A stretch of DNA of 64,000 nucleotides from Ramlibacter cellulosilyticus. GTDB taxonomy: Bacteria; Pseudomonadota; Gammaproteobacteria; Burkholderiales; Burkholderiaceae_C. The notes under the pieces are model-generated. The model saw only the letters and a list, made by a program, of their open reading frames with translations. It was not told where the DNA came from and did not search any database. Position 1 is the first letter of the stretch; each line of letters opens with the position of its first letter. Where the stretch lies: positions 248,001-312,000 of the forward strand of contig NZ_JACORT010000004.1 of the NCBI RefSeq assembly GCF_014297465.1. The letters run 5' to 3'. Shown one piece after another: positions 16,945 through 26,010 of the stretch. The position numbers and the translations under genes were made by a program.

Positions 16945-17712
16945 ATGCTTGAGCGCATGTTCGACCTGACCGAGCGGATCGCCCTCGTCACGGGCGGGAA
17001 CGGAGGCATCGGCCTCGGGATGGCGCGGGGCCTGGGCCAGGCCGGCGCCACCCTCATCGTCGTGGGCCGCAACGCGGAAAAATCCGCGGCGGCGTTGCGC
17101 GAACTGCAGTCGCTGGGCATCCGCGCCGAGGCGCAGGCCTGCGACGTCACCGACGAAGCCGCGGTGCAGGCGCTGTTCGCGGACGTCGACCGGCGTCACG
17201 GGCGCCTCGACATCCTCGTGAACAACGCGGGCAGCACGGTGCGCAAGCCGCCGCAGGACTTCACGCTGGACGAGTGGAAGTCCGTGATGGACCTGAACCT
17301 CACCGGCGCCTTCCTCTGCGCCCGCGCGGCTTATCCGCTGATGAAGAAGGCAGGCGGCGGCAAGGTGATCAACATCGGGTCGATCATGTCGCTATTCGGG
17401 GCGCCTTACGCGCCCGCGTACTGCGCCAGCAAGGGCGGCATCGTGCAGCTCACCAAGTCGCTCGCGTTAGCGTGGGCGAAGGACGGCATCCAGGCGAATG
17501 CGGTGCTTCCCGGGTGGATCGACACGGAGCTGACCGTCGGTGCAAGGAACCAGGTCCCGGGACTGAACGAGCGCGTGCTGGCGCGCACGCCGGCGGGGCG
17601 CTGGGGCACGCCGCAGGACCTGGCGGGGATCGCGGTGTTCCTGGCGAGTGATGCGAGCGATTTCGTGACCGGGGCGGCCATCCCGGTGGACGGCGGGTAC
17701 GCGGCCGCATGA
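16945..17712 (+). CDS. SDR-family NAD(P)-dependent oxidoreductase
   Basis: 255 aa from the ATG at 16945. A second in-frame ATG at 16957 (MFDLTERIALVTGG) may be the true start, because the fold begins there. Classical SDR motifs are the cofactor loop GGNGGIG (about 17-23), NNAGS (about 92-96), the catalytic Ser in NIGSIMS and YCASK (Tyr and Lys). Similarity in style is to gluconate/2-deoxygluconate 5- or 3-dehydrogenases (KduD/IdnO-like). It may be the first enzyme before the catabolic operon that follows, but 130 bp and repeats separate them. Confidence 0.88.
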   Translation: MLERMFDLTERIALVTGGNGGIGLGMARGLGQAGATLIVVGRNAEKSAAALRELQSLGIRAEAQACDVTDEAAVQALFADVDRRHGRLDILVNNAGSTVRKPPQDFTLDEWKSVMDLNLTGAFLCARAAYPLMKKAGGGKVINIGSIMSLFGAPYAPAYCASKGGIVQLTKSLALAWAKDGIQANAVLPGWIDTELTVGARNQVPGLNERVLARTPAGRWGTPQDLAGIAVFLASDASDFVTGAAIPVDGGYAAA

Positions 17713-17713
17713 T

Positions 17714-17766
17714 GCTGGGGTGCGCTTCGCGCACCTTCCGGCCGCGAGCGGCCGCCAGCCTACGGG
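17714..17766 (+). repeat. Palindromic intergenic repeat, family B copy 1
   Basis: Starts GCTGGGGTGCGCTTCGCGCA and ends CCAGCCTACGGG, with a second palindrome (GGCCGC...GCGGCC) inside. The same head and tail recur in opposite orientation at 31491-31525. This REP-like element lies immediately after the SDR stop codon and probably forms a transcript 3'-end hairpin. Confidence 0.55.
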
Positions 17767-17787
17767 AACGCGGCCCGTACGTGCGGG

Positions 17788-17826
17788 AATGTCCCATCAA
17801 ATGTCCCATTGACAGTACATTGGGAC
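17788..17826 (+). promoter_or_regulatory. Candidate GntR operator with repeated ATGTCCCAT
   Basis: Two direct copies of ATGTCCCAT lie at about 17789-17797 and 17801-17809. The second also forms an inverted repeat, GTCCCATTG (17803-17811) with CATTGGGAC (17818-17826), which matches at 8 of 9 positions. The site ends 19 bp before the GntR-family start codon. This placement fits autoregulation and control of the downstream operon. The repeats are seen; the binding protein is inferred. Confidence 0.5.
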
Positions 17827-17845
17827 CGGTGGACGATCCGCGGCC

Positions 17846-18637
17846 ATGGCGGACGCCCTCCCCCTGCCCAAGTACCACCAGATCTACCTGGTGCTGCGCG
17901 AGCAGCTGCACGAAGGGCGCTTCGCGCAGGGGCTCCCCGGTGAACTGGCGCTGATGCGGCAGTTCGGCGTGGCGCGGGTCACCGTGCGCCGCGCGCTGCA
18001 GCAGCTGGCCGGCGAGGGCCTGATCTGCCGCGAGCGCGGCCGCGGCACGCGCCCGCTCGCCGCCGGCGAGCCGCAGGCGGTGGACGAAGCCCGCCAGAAG
18101 ACCACGCGCCTCACCGGCCTGCTGGAAAACATCGTCAGCATGACGCAGAACACCACGGTGCGCGTGCTGGAAGTCGCCTCGGTCGCCGCGTCCGGCGAGA
18201 TCGCGCAGGCGCTGCAGCTCGCGCCCGGCGCCGCGGTGCAGAAGGCCGTGCGCGTGCGCTCCACGCGCGAAGGGCCGCTGTCCTTCATCACCACCTGGGT
18301 GCCGGGCGACCTCGCCCGCGGCTTCGGCAAGCGCGAGCTGGCGAAGAAGCCGATCCTCGTGTTGCTGGAGGAAGCCGGCGTGCGCGTGGGCGGCGCCCAG
18401 CAGAACATCTCCGCCCGCCTGGCCGACGCGCAGGTGGCCACGCATCTCGGCGTCGCCGTCGGCTCCGCGCTGCTGGCGGTGCGCCGCCTGATCCACGACG
18501 ACGCGGGCCGGCCCGTGCAATGGCTGCACGGCCTGTACCGCCCCGATCGCTACGAGTACCAGATGCAGCTGTCCCGCGTCGGCGACATCGCCGCGCAGGT
18601 ATGGGTCAGCCGCGAGTTGTCCGCGCAGTTCCACTGA
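17846..18637 (+). CDS. GntR-family (HutC/UTRA) transcriptional regulator
   Basis: 263 aa. The N-terminal winged helix (about 8-75) contains the recognition segment LMRQFGVARVTVRRALQQL and the wing RERGRGTR. The C-terminal UTRA domain (about 95-240) contains a ligand pocket of the HutC/FarR type, ending in the typical GLYRPDRYEYQMQLSR. It is probably a repressor released by the operon's substrate or an intermediate. The stop is 19 bp before the substrate-binding-protein gene, so it may be the first gene of the transcript. A repeated operator-like sequence lies just upstream. Confidence 0.9.
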   Translation: MADALPLPKYHQIYLVLREQLHEGRFAQGLPGELALMRQFGVARVTVRRALQQLAGEGLICRERGRGTRPLAAGEPQAVDEARQKTTRLTGLLENIVSMTQNTTVRVLEVASVAASGEIAQALQLAPGAAVQKAVRVRSTREGPLSFITTWVPGDLARGFGKRELAKKPILVLLEEAGVRVGGAQQNISARLADAQVATHLGVAVGSALLAVRRLIHDDAGRPVQWLHGLYRPDRYEYQMQLSRVGDIAAQVWVSRELSAQFH

Positions 18638-18656
18638 ACCACGAAGGAGAACCTCG

Positions 18657-19874
18657 ATGAGCCGTGTGCCCTCCCTGAACCGCCGCCGCTTCGTCGCGCA
18701 GGCCGGCGCCGCGTCCGCCGCCCTCGCCTTCCCGCTCGTCGGCGGCGCGCAGCCCAGGACGGTGAAGGTCGGCGTGCTGCACCCGGTGACGGGCGCGCTG
18801 GCCTATTCCGGACAGCAGTGCCGCGAAGGCGCGCTCATGGCGATCGACGACATCAACAAGGCGGGCGGCATCAAGTCGCTCGGCGGCGCGAAGCTGGAGG
18901 CGCTGCTCGGAGACGCGCAGTCGACGCCGGCGGCCGGCACGGCGGAAGTCGAGAAGATGAACGAGGCCGGCGTGAGCTGCATCGTGGGCGCGTACGCCTC
19001 GGCGATCTGCCTGGCGACCACGCAGGCGGCGGCCAAGTACAACCTGCCGCACATCGTCGACGTGGGCGTCGCCGACCAGATCGTGCAGCGCGGGTTGAAG
19101 AACACCTTCCGCTTTGCGCCAGGCTACACCACCTGCGCGCAGGTCGCGCTGGCCAACCTGCACGTGCTGAACACCGCCGCGGGCAAGCCCGCGAAGAGCG
19201 TGATGATCATCCACGAGGAGTCGCTGTTCGGCACCGGCACCGCCAACCTCCTCGCGCGCGAGCTGCCCGGGTACGGCTACGAGGTCAAGGAGGTGATCAA
19301 GCACGCCAACCCCACGCGCGACTTCAACAACATCGTGCTGCGCATGAAGGCGGTGAACCCGGACATCGTCATCCCCGCCAACTACTACAACGAGTACGCG
19401 CTGCTGGTGCGCACCATGCAGCAGCAGAAGGTGATGCCCAAGGCGATCTACTCGGTGCTGGGCGGCGCGGCGTCGAGCTACAAGTTCGTCAAGGAGTTCC
19501 CGGACGCGGCGCGCGGCATCATCGACTGCAACCACTGGTTCAACCCGAAGGACAAGCGCGCCTTCGACCTGAAGAAGCGCACGGAAGCGAAGAACCTCTT
19601 CTACAGCTACGAGGTCTTCCTCACCTACACCGCGATGCGGCTGCTGGCCGATGCGCTGGAGCGCGGCAAGTCCGCCGATCGCGCCGCCATCATCAACGCG
19701 CTGGAGACCAGCACCTTCAGCGACCACTTCCTGCCGTACGGCCCGACGAAGTTCGTCAACGGACAGAACACCGGGGCGCAACCACTCATGACGCAGGTGC
19801 TGGACAACGACATCAAGGTGATCATCCCGCGCGATTACCGCCAGGCCGATCCCATCTTCCCGCTGAAGGCCTGA
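18657..19874 (+). CDS. ABC transporter substrate-binding protein, LivK/branched-chain type
   Basis: 405 aa, with GAAGGAGA upstream. The N-terminus NRRRFVAQAG followed by a hydrophobic stretch is a twin-arginine-like signal. The mature protein is a type-I periplasmic binding protein (VKVGVLHPVTGALAYSG start). Such receptors often bind aromatic acids, amides or amino-acid-like compounds rather than leucine itself. It is followed by two permease and two ATPase genes of the same system. The enzymes downstream suggest a cyclic amide or substituted dicarboxylate as ligand (inference). Confidence 0.9.
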   Translation: MSRVPSLNRRRFVAQAGAASAALAFPLVGGAQPRTVKVGVLHPVTGALAYSGQQCREGALMAIDDINKAGGIKSLGGAKLEALLGDAQSTPAAGTAEVEKMNEAGVSCIVGAYASAICLATTQAAAKYNLPHIVDVGVADQIVQRGLKNTFRFAPGYTTCAQVALANLHVLNTAAGKPAKSVMIIHEESLFGTGTANLLARELPGYGYEVKEVIKHANPTRDFNNIVLRMKAVNPDIVIPANYYNEYALLVRTMQQQKVMPKAIYSVLGGAASSYKFVKEFPDAARGIIDCNHWFNPKDKRAFDLKKRTEAKNLFYSYEVFLTYTAMRLLADALERGKSADRAAIINALETSTFSDHFLPYGPTKFVNGQNTGAQPLMTQVLDNDIKVIIPRDYRQADPIFPLKA

Positions 19875-19896
19875 ACGCACGCCCGGGGGCAGCACG

Positions 19897-20769
19897 GTGT
19901 TCGAGTTCGGCATCCTGTTCCCGGCCGTCCTCAACGGGCTCACCACCGGCGCCGTCTACGCGCTGGTGGCCCTCGGCCTCACGCTGATCTACGGCGTGCT
20001 GCACATCATCAACTTCGCGCATGGCGCGGCGCTGATGATGGCGCTGTACGGCGTGTACTTCCTGAAGACTTCGTTGGGCATCGATCCCTATCTCGCGTTG
20101 CCGGCGATGGTGCCGCTGATGTTCGTGGCCGGCTATGCGCTGCAGCGGGGGATCATCAACCGCGCGAGCCACGGCAAGGACGAGAACATCCTGCTGGTGA
20201 CGCTCGGGCTGTCCATCGTGCTGGAGAACCTGGCGCTGCTGGCGTTCAAGTCGGACACGCGCACGATCGACACGCCTTACACGCTGGCGACCGTGGCCAT
20301 CGGGCCGGCGATGATCGCGGTGCCCAAGCTCGTGGCCTTCGCGGGCGCGCTGGTGGCTTCGGCGGTGCTGCTGTGGATCGTGCGCGGCACCGACCTGGGC
20401 CGCGCGATCCGCGCCGTGGCCCGCGAGAAGCAGGGGGCGCGGCTGGTCGGCATCGACGTCGACCACGTGTACGCCATGAGCTTCGGCATCGGGCTGGCTT
20501 GCCTCGGGGCCGCGGCCTGCTTCCTGCTGCCGGCGTACTACGTGAATCCGCTGGTGGGCAACGGCTTCGTGCTGGTCGCGTTCACCATCGTCGTCCTCGG
20601 CGGCATGGGCAGCTTCGCCGGCGCCCTGCTCGGAGGATTGCTGATCGGCGTGGTGGAGTCGCTGGGCGGGCTCTGGCTCGGGGAGTCACTGGGGCAGGTC
20701 GGCATCTTCCTGCTGTTCATCGCCGTGCTGCTGTTCCGGCCGCAAGGGCTGTTCGGGGCGAAGGCATGA
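19897..20769 (+). CDS. ABC transporter permease, LivH type
   Basis: 290 aa with GTG start (MFEFGILFPAVLNGLTTGAV). It has 7-8 hydrophobic helices and the LivH hallmark INFAHG (about 43-48) after the first helix. It ends with FIAVLLFRPQGLFG, the usual C-terminus of these inner-membrane subunits. It pairs with the LivM-type permease to form the channel. The 58 bp after it contain a small GC palindrome (CGCAGCGCGTAGCGCG) rather than a gene. Confidence 0.92.
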   Translation: MFEFGILFPAVLNGLTTGAVYALVALGLTLIYGVLHIINFAHGAALMMALYGVYFLKTSLGIDPYLALPAMVPLMFVAGYALQRGIINRASHGKDENILLVTLGLSIVLENLALLAFKSDTRTIDTPYTLATVAIGPAMIAVPKLVAFAGALVASAVLLWIVRGTDLGRAIRAVAREKQGARLVGIDVDHVYAMSFGIGLACLGAAACFLLPAYYVNPLVGNGFVLVAFTIVVLGGMGSFAGALLGGLLIGVVESLGGLWLGESLGQVGIFLLFIAVLLFRPQGLFGAKA

Positions 20770-20827
20770 GCCGCCGGGCCGCCCCAAGGCTCATAGCCCC
20801 GCAGCGCGTAGCGCGGAGGGTAGTCCA

Positions 20828-21826
20828 GTGACTCCGAAGCGCGACCTGCTGCAGATCGCGGCGTTCGTGGTCGTCGTGGCGATCGTCGCCGCAACGGCGC
20901 GTTCGGGCGTCCTGCTGAACTTCGCGATGATGGCGCTGTACGCCTGCCTCATGGCGCAGGCCTGGAACCTCCTGGGGGGCTACGGCGGGCAGTTCTCGTT
21001 CGGCCATGCGCTGTTCTTCGGCACCGGGGCCTACGTGCAGGCCATCGCGCAGTTGCAGGGCGGCATGAATCCGTGGCTGGCGCTGCCGCTCGGCGTGGGC
21101 GCTGCCGCGCTCGTGGGCGTCTTCGTCGGGGCGCTGTCCTTCCGCTACGGCCTGAGAGGCTCGTACTTCGCGCTCGTCACGCTCGCTTTTGCGGAGGTGT
21201 TCCGCATCCTCGCGCTCTCCGTGCCCTTCACAGGCGCCGGCGTCGGCCTCATGGTGCCGCTGAAGGAAGGCGCGGCCAACATGCAGTTCGCCGACCGGCG
21301 CGGCTTCGTGTGGATCGCGCTGGGCCTGGTCACGATCGCGCTGCTCGCCACGGCCTGGCTGCGCCATTCGCGCTTCGGTGCGCGGCTGCAGGCGGTGCGC
21401 GACAACGAGGACGCCGCGCGTGCCATCGGCGTGGATCCGTTCCGGGTGAAGCTGGGCGCCATCGCGCTGTCCGGCGCCCTCATGGGTGCGGCCGGGGCGC
21501 TGTACGTGCAGGTGTTCCAGTACATCGATCCGGGAATCGCCTACGGACCGCACACGTCGGTCGAGGCGCTGGTGGCGGCCATCGTCGGCGGGCTGGGCAC
21601 GCTGTGGGGCCCGGTGCTCGGCGCCCTGGCCTTGCACTTGCTGGCCGACTTCACCCGCAGCCTCTTCGGCGCGCTGCCGGGGATCAACATGGTGATCTAC
21701 GGCGCCGTGCTGGTCGCGATCGTGATGTTCGCGCCGCGCGGCATCCTGGGCCTGGGGCAGTCGGTGCGCAGCCTCTGGTCGCGTCCACGCGTGGCCGAGC
21801 CGCCGCAGGAGGTGCTGCGTGGCTAG
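20828..21826 (+). CDS. ABC transporter permease, LivM type
   Basis: 332 aa, GTG start. It has about 9-10 membrane helices and the LivM motif QFSFGHALFFG (about 57-67). The cytoplasmic coupling loop RAIGVDPFRVKL lies at about 200-211. Second channel subunit of the importer. Its end overlaps the next gene by 8 nt, so translation of permease and ATPase is coupled. Confidence 0.92.
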   Translation: MTPKRDLLQIAAFVVVVAIVAATARSGVLLNFAMMALYACLMAQAWNLLGGYGGQFSFGHALFFGTGAYVQAIAQLQGGMNPWLALPLGVGAAALVGVFVGALSFRYGLRGSYFALVTLAFAEVFRILALSVPFTGAGVGLMVPLKEGAANMQFADRRGFVWIALGLVTIALLATAWLRHSRFGARLQAVRDNEDAARAIGVDPFRVKLGAIALSGALMGAAGALYVQVFQYIDPGIAYGPHTSVEALVAAIVGGLGTLWGPVLGALALHLLADFTRSLFGALPGINMVIYGAVLVAIVMFAPRGILGLGQSVRSLWSRPRVAEPPQEVLRG

Positions 21827-22570
21827 CCCGTTGCTGCGCCTGGAAGGTGTTTCCAAGTCCTTCGGCGGGCTCGTTGCGGTTCGCGACGTGTCGCTCGAAC
21901 TGGCGGAAGGCCGCATCGCCGCCCTCATCGGACCCAACGGCGCCGGCAAGACCACCCTCTTCGCGTTGATGTCCGGCTTCCTCCGGCCGGACACCGGCCG
22001 CATCGTCTTCGCGGGCGAGGACATCACCGGCGTGCCTCCGCACCTCAATGCGCGCCGCGGCATGACGCGCACCTTCCAGATCGTGCAGCCCTTCGCCGCC
22101 CAGACGGTGCGCGAGAACATCGCCGTGGGTGCGCACCTGCACTGCGCGGGCCGGCGCGAGGCGCTCGCGGAAGCGGAGCGGGTGGCGCAGCGCGTCGGGC
22201 TGGCGCCCCAGCTGGACAAGCCCGCAGGCGACCTCACCGTGGCCGGGCGCAAGCGGCTGGAGCTCGCCCGTGCGCTGGCGACGCGCCCTCGCCTGCTGCT
22301 GCTCGACGAAGTGCTCGCGGGCCTCAACCCGCAGGAGGTCGCCGAGATGGTCCCGGTGGTGCGCTCCATCGCCGACGGCGGCGTGACCGTGCTGATGATC
22401 GAGCACGTGATGCAGGCCGTGATGCACCTGGCTTCGCACGTCTGGGTGCTCTCGCAGGGCGAGCTGATCGCCGCGGGCAGCCCGGGCGAGGTCACGCGCG
22501 ACCCGCGAGTCATCGAGGCCTACCTCGGGCACGGCACCGCGCAGCGACTGGGCCGGTTGGTGGAGCCCGC

Positions 22571-22574
<4 letters not shown>
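21819..22574 (+). CDS. ABC transporter ATP-binding protein, LivG type
   Basis: 251 aa, GTG start overlapping the permease gene. Walker A is GPNGAGKTT (about 40-48) and Walker B is LLLLDEVLAGL. The C-terminal IEHVMQAVMHLASHVWVLSQG contains the H-loop of LivG proteins. The ABC signature is unusual: where LivG normally has LSYGQQR, this protein reads VAGRKRLELARAL, so it lacks the LSxGQ consensus. It may therefore depend on LivF for one ATP site (inference). ATGA overlap with the next gene. Confidence 0.9.
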
Positions 22575-23284
<710 letters not shown>

Positions 23285-23285
23285 A

Positions 23286-24257
23286 ATGACGCAGTCCCCC
23301 TCCCTTCTTCGCCGCACGCTCCTCGCAGGGCTCGTGCTGGCGTCCGCCGGCACCGCCTTCGCGCAGGCCTCGCCCGCGCCCGTGCGCATCCTCGTCGGTG
23401 CGCCGCCGGGCGGCACCACCGACACCATGGCGCGCACGCTCGCCCAGGAACTCGGGCGGGCGCTTGGCAAAACCGTCGTCGTCGAGAACCGCCCCGGCGC
23501 GGGCGGCAACATCGCCGCCGAAGCCGTGGCACGCGCGGCCCCGGACGGCAACACGCTGCTCATGAGCTTCACCAGCCATGCGATCAACGCCAGCCTGTAT
23601 CCGACCCTGCCGTTCGATCCGGAGAAGGACTTCACGCCGCTCACCATGGTGTCGACGTCGCCCGCGGTGCTGGTGGCGAACCCGTCGGTGCCGGCGAACA
23701 ACGTGCGTGAACTCATCGCGCTGGCGAAGTCGCGGCCCGGCAAGCTGAACTTCGCCATCGGCTCGCTCGGCTCCTCGGTCCATCTGGCCGGCGAGGCCTT
23801 CAAGATGATGTCGGGCACGTACATCGTGAACATCCCGTACAAGGGCACGGCGCCGGCCATCCAGGACGTCCTCGCCGGGCAGGTGGAAATGATGTTCGCC
23901 AACGTGGGCAACGCGCAGGCGCACCTCAAGGCCGGCAAGCTCAAGGCCCTGGGCGTGACCAGCCCGAGGCGGCTGCCGCAGTACCCGGACGTGCCCGCGA
24001 TCGCGGAGGTGCTGCCCGGTTACCAGTCCAGCGCCTGGTTCGGCCTGTTCGGGCCGGCGAAGATGCCGCCCGAGCTGGTGAAGCGTGTGAGCGATGCCGC
24101 GCGCCAGGCGATCGCTTCTGCCGAGGTGAAGAAGCGCATCGAGTTCGAGGGCGCGACACCGGTGGGCAACGCGCCCGACGAGTTCGCCCGCTTCGTGCAC
24201 GAGGAGATCGTGCGCTGGGCGAAGGTGGTGAAGTACTCGGGGGCGAAGCCGGAATGA
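23286..24257 (+). CDS. Bug-family (TctC-like) periplasmic solute receptor
   Basis: 323 aa from the ATG at 23286; an in-frame GTG at 23277 inside livF is an alternative. A signal peptide ends at about residue 26 (TAFA). The mature domain has the Bug hallmarks VGAPPGGTTDTMAR and VENRPGAGGNIAAE. These receptors bind carboxylates and usually feed TctAB permeases, but no tctA or tctB is present here. It may share the neighbouring ABC importer, serve a remote TctAB, or act as a sensor. It overlaps the next gene by ATGA, so it clearly belongs to the operon. Confidence 0.92.
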   Translation: MTQSPSLLRRTLLAGLVLASAGTAFAQASPAPVRILVGAPPGGTTDTMARTLAQELGRALGKTVVVENRPGAGGNIAAEAVARAAPDGNTLLMSFTSHAINASLYPTLPFDPEKDFTPLTMVSTSPAVLVANPSVPANNVRELIALAKSRPGKLNFAIGSLGSSVHLAGEAFKMMSGTYIVNIPYKGTAPAIQDVLAGQVEMMFANVGNAQAHLKAGKLKALGVTSPRRLPQYPDVPAIAEVLPGYQSSAWFGLFGPAKMPPELVKRVSDAARQAIASAEVKKRIEFEGATPVGNAPDEFARFVHEEIVRWAKVVKYSGAKPE

Positions 24258-25519
24258 CCGTGCCCCAGTCCCTTGCGCAGAAGCTGGTCGCCCGGGCGGC
24301 CGGGCGCGACGAAGTGCTCGTGGGCGAGATCGTCACCTGCGATGTGGACCTGGCGATGTTCCACGACTCCTCGGGCCCGCGGCGCCTCCAGCCCATGCTG
24401 GAGCAGCTGGGTGCCGGGATCTGGGACAAGGACAAGGTGGTGCTGGTGATGGACCACTACGTCCCGGAACGCAGCGACGATGCCCGGCGCATCGTGCGCA
24501 TCGCCCGAGACTGGGCGCGCGACCAGCAGCTGCCGCACGTGTACGACTCCGTCGGCATCTGCCACGTCGTCGTGCCGCAGCACGGCCACATCCGCCCCGG
24601 CCTGTTCTGCGTCGGCGGTGATTCGCATTCGCCCACCGGCGGCGCCTTCGGCGCGTACATGTTCGGCATCGGCAGCACCGAGATGCTGGGCGTCGTCACC
24701 ACCGGCCGCATCTGGGTGCAGGTGCCGCGCACGATCCTGATGCGCTGGGACGGCGCCCTCGCGCGCGGCGTGACCGCCAAGGACATGATGCTGGCCATGA
24801 TCGGCCGCTTCGGCATGAACGGCGGCGCCTACCAGGCCGTGGAGTTCGGGGGCGACGCGGTCCGCGCGCTGTCCATGCAGGAGCGGATGACGCTGGCCAA
24901 CATGAGTGCGGAGCTCGGCGCGCAGGTGGGGCTGGTCGCGCCCGACGAAGTCACGCGGGACTGGCTCGCGGCGCACGGGGCGCCGGACGTCGAGACCGCC
25001 CCCTGGCATTCGGACCCGGGCAGCGCGTCGGAGGAGCACGCCTTCGATGCGGGTGCGCTCGCGCCGCAGGTGGCGGCCCCCTTCAGTCCCGCGAACGCGG
25101 GCGATGCGGCGCGCTTCCGGGACACCGCCATCCAGGCGGCCTACATAGGCGCGTGCACGGGCGCCAAGCTCGACGACCTGCGCTTCGCGGCCGAGGTGCT
25201 GCGCGGGAGGCGCGTGGCGAACGGCGTGCGCTTGCTCGTCGCCCCCGCCAGCCACGCCGACCGCGACGAAGCCGCGCGCGACGGCACGCTGCAGGCCCTG
25301 CAGGACGCGGGCGCGCAGCTGCTGCCCAGCGCCTGCGGCATCTGCGCCGGCTATGGCGACAGCCTCGGTGCCGACGAGACCGTGATCTCCAGCACCGCGC
25401 GCAACTTCAAGGGCCGCATGGGGCCGCCGAGCACGCAGGTGTACCTGGCCTCGGCGTACACCGTGGCCGCTTCCGCCGTGGCGGGCCGCATCGTCGACCC
25501 GCGCGAGGTGCTCGCGTGA
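24254..25519 (+). CDS. Aconitase-superfamily hydratase, large subunit (LeuC-like)
   Basis: 421 aa. Iron-sulfur hydro-lyase of the isopropylmalate isomerase/maleate and dimethylmaleate hydratase group. Visible features are the substrate region GGDSHSPTGGAFGAY (about 119-133), the first cluster Cys in IGACTGAK and the paired Cys in SACGICAG, together supplying three 4Fe-4S ligands. It ends with NFKGRMG and the Ser/Thr-rich AYTVAASAVAG, as LeuC does. A biosynthetic leuC role is unlikely because the gene sits among transport and catabolic genes. It should add water to, or isomerise, a substituted maleate or malate. Confidence 0.88.
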   Translation: MTVPQSLAQKLVARAAGRDEVLVGEIVTCDVDLAMFHDSSGPRRLQPMLEQLGAGIWDKDKVVLVMDHYVPERSDDARRIVRIARDWARDQQLPHVYDSVGICHVVVPQHGHIRPGLFCVGGDSHSPTGGAFGAYMFGIGSTEMLGVVTTGRIWVQVPRTILMRWDGALARGVTAKDMMLAMIGRFGMNGGAYQAVEFGGDAVRALSMQERMTLANMSAELGAQVGLVAPDEVTRDWLAAHGAPDVETAPWHSDPGSASEEHAFDAGALAPQVAAPFSPANAGDAARFRDTAIQAAYIGACTGAKLDDLRFAAEVLRGRRVANGVRLLVAPASHADRDEAARDGTLQALQDAGAQLLPSACGICAGYGDSLGADETVISSTARNFKGRMGPPSTQVYLASAYTVAASAVAGRIVDPREVLA

Positions 25520-26010
25520 GCGCGCATCGCGTCTGGCGCCTGGGCGCCGAAGTCGACACCGACGCCCTCGCGCCCGGCGCCTGGATGCAGCACGGCGTGG
25601 ACGTGATCGCGCAGCACTGCCTGGAAGCGCTGCGCCCGGACTTCGCAGGCAACGTGCAGCCCGGCGACGTGGTCGTCGCCGGCCGCGACTTCGGCATCGG
25701 CTCCTCGCGCGAGCAGGCAGCGGCCGCCCTGCGCCACCTGGGCGTGGCGGCCGTGATCGCCCCCTCCTTCGCCGGCCTCTTCTTCCGCAATGCCTTCAAC
25801 CTCGGCCTGCTGCTGCTCGCCTGCCCCGGCAGCGAGGCCATCCGCGAAGGCGAGCGCATCGCCTTCGACGCGCGGGCGGGCACCGTCACGCGCGAGGACG
25901 GCGCCGTGCTGCAGGCCGATCCCATTCCCGGCTTCCTCCTCGACATGGTCGAGGCGGGCGGCCTGCTTCCGCAACTCCAACAGCGATTCCAGGCAAGGAC
26001 GACATCGTGA
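25516..26010 (+). CDS. Aconitase-superfamily hydratase, small subunit (LeuD-like)
   Basis: 164 aa. The GTG start at 25516 overlaps the large-subunit stop (GTGA). It contains the swivelling-domain motif AGRDFGIGSSREQA (about 55-68), equivalent to the LeuD NFGCGSSREHA substrate-binding loop, and PSFAGLFFRNAFNLGL. It forms the active site together with the large subunit. It again overlaps the next gene by GTGA, so stoichiometric expression is expected. Confidence 0.88.
   Translation: MSAHRVWRLGAEVDTDALAPGAWMQHGVDVIAQHCLEALRPDFAGNVQPGDVVVAGRDFGIGSSREQAAAALRHLGVAAVIAPSFAGLFFRNAFNLGLLLLACPGSEAIREGERIAFDARAGTVTREDGAVLQADPIPGFLLDMVEAGGLLPQLQQRFQARTTS

Noticed and set aside
20770..20827. Small peptide or regulatory element between the two liv permease genes
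   Set aside because: No start with a ribosome site gives a plausible peptide. The stretch holds only a short GC palindrome and was left as ordinary spacer.
24254..26010. The LeuC/LeuD-like pair as leucine-biosynthetic leuCD
   Set aside because: No leuA or leuB nearby. The pair is embedded by overlaps in a transport/catabolic operon, and the small subunit is shorter than usual LeuD.
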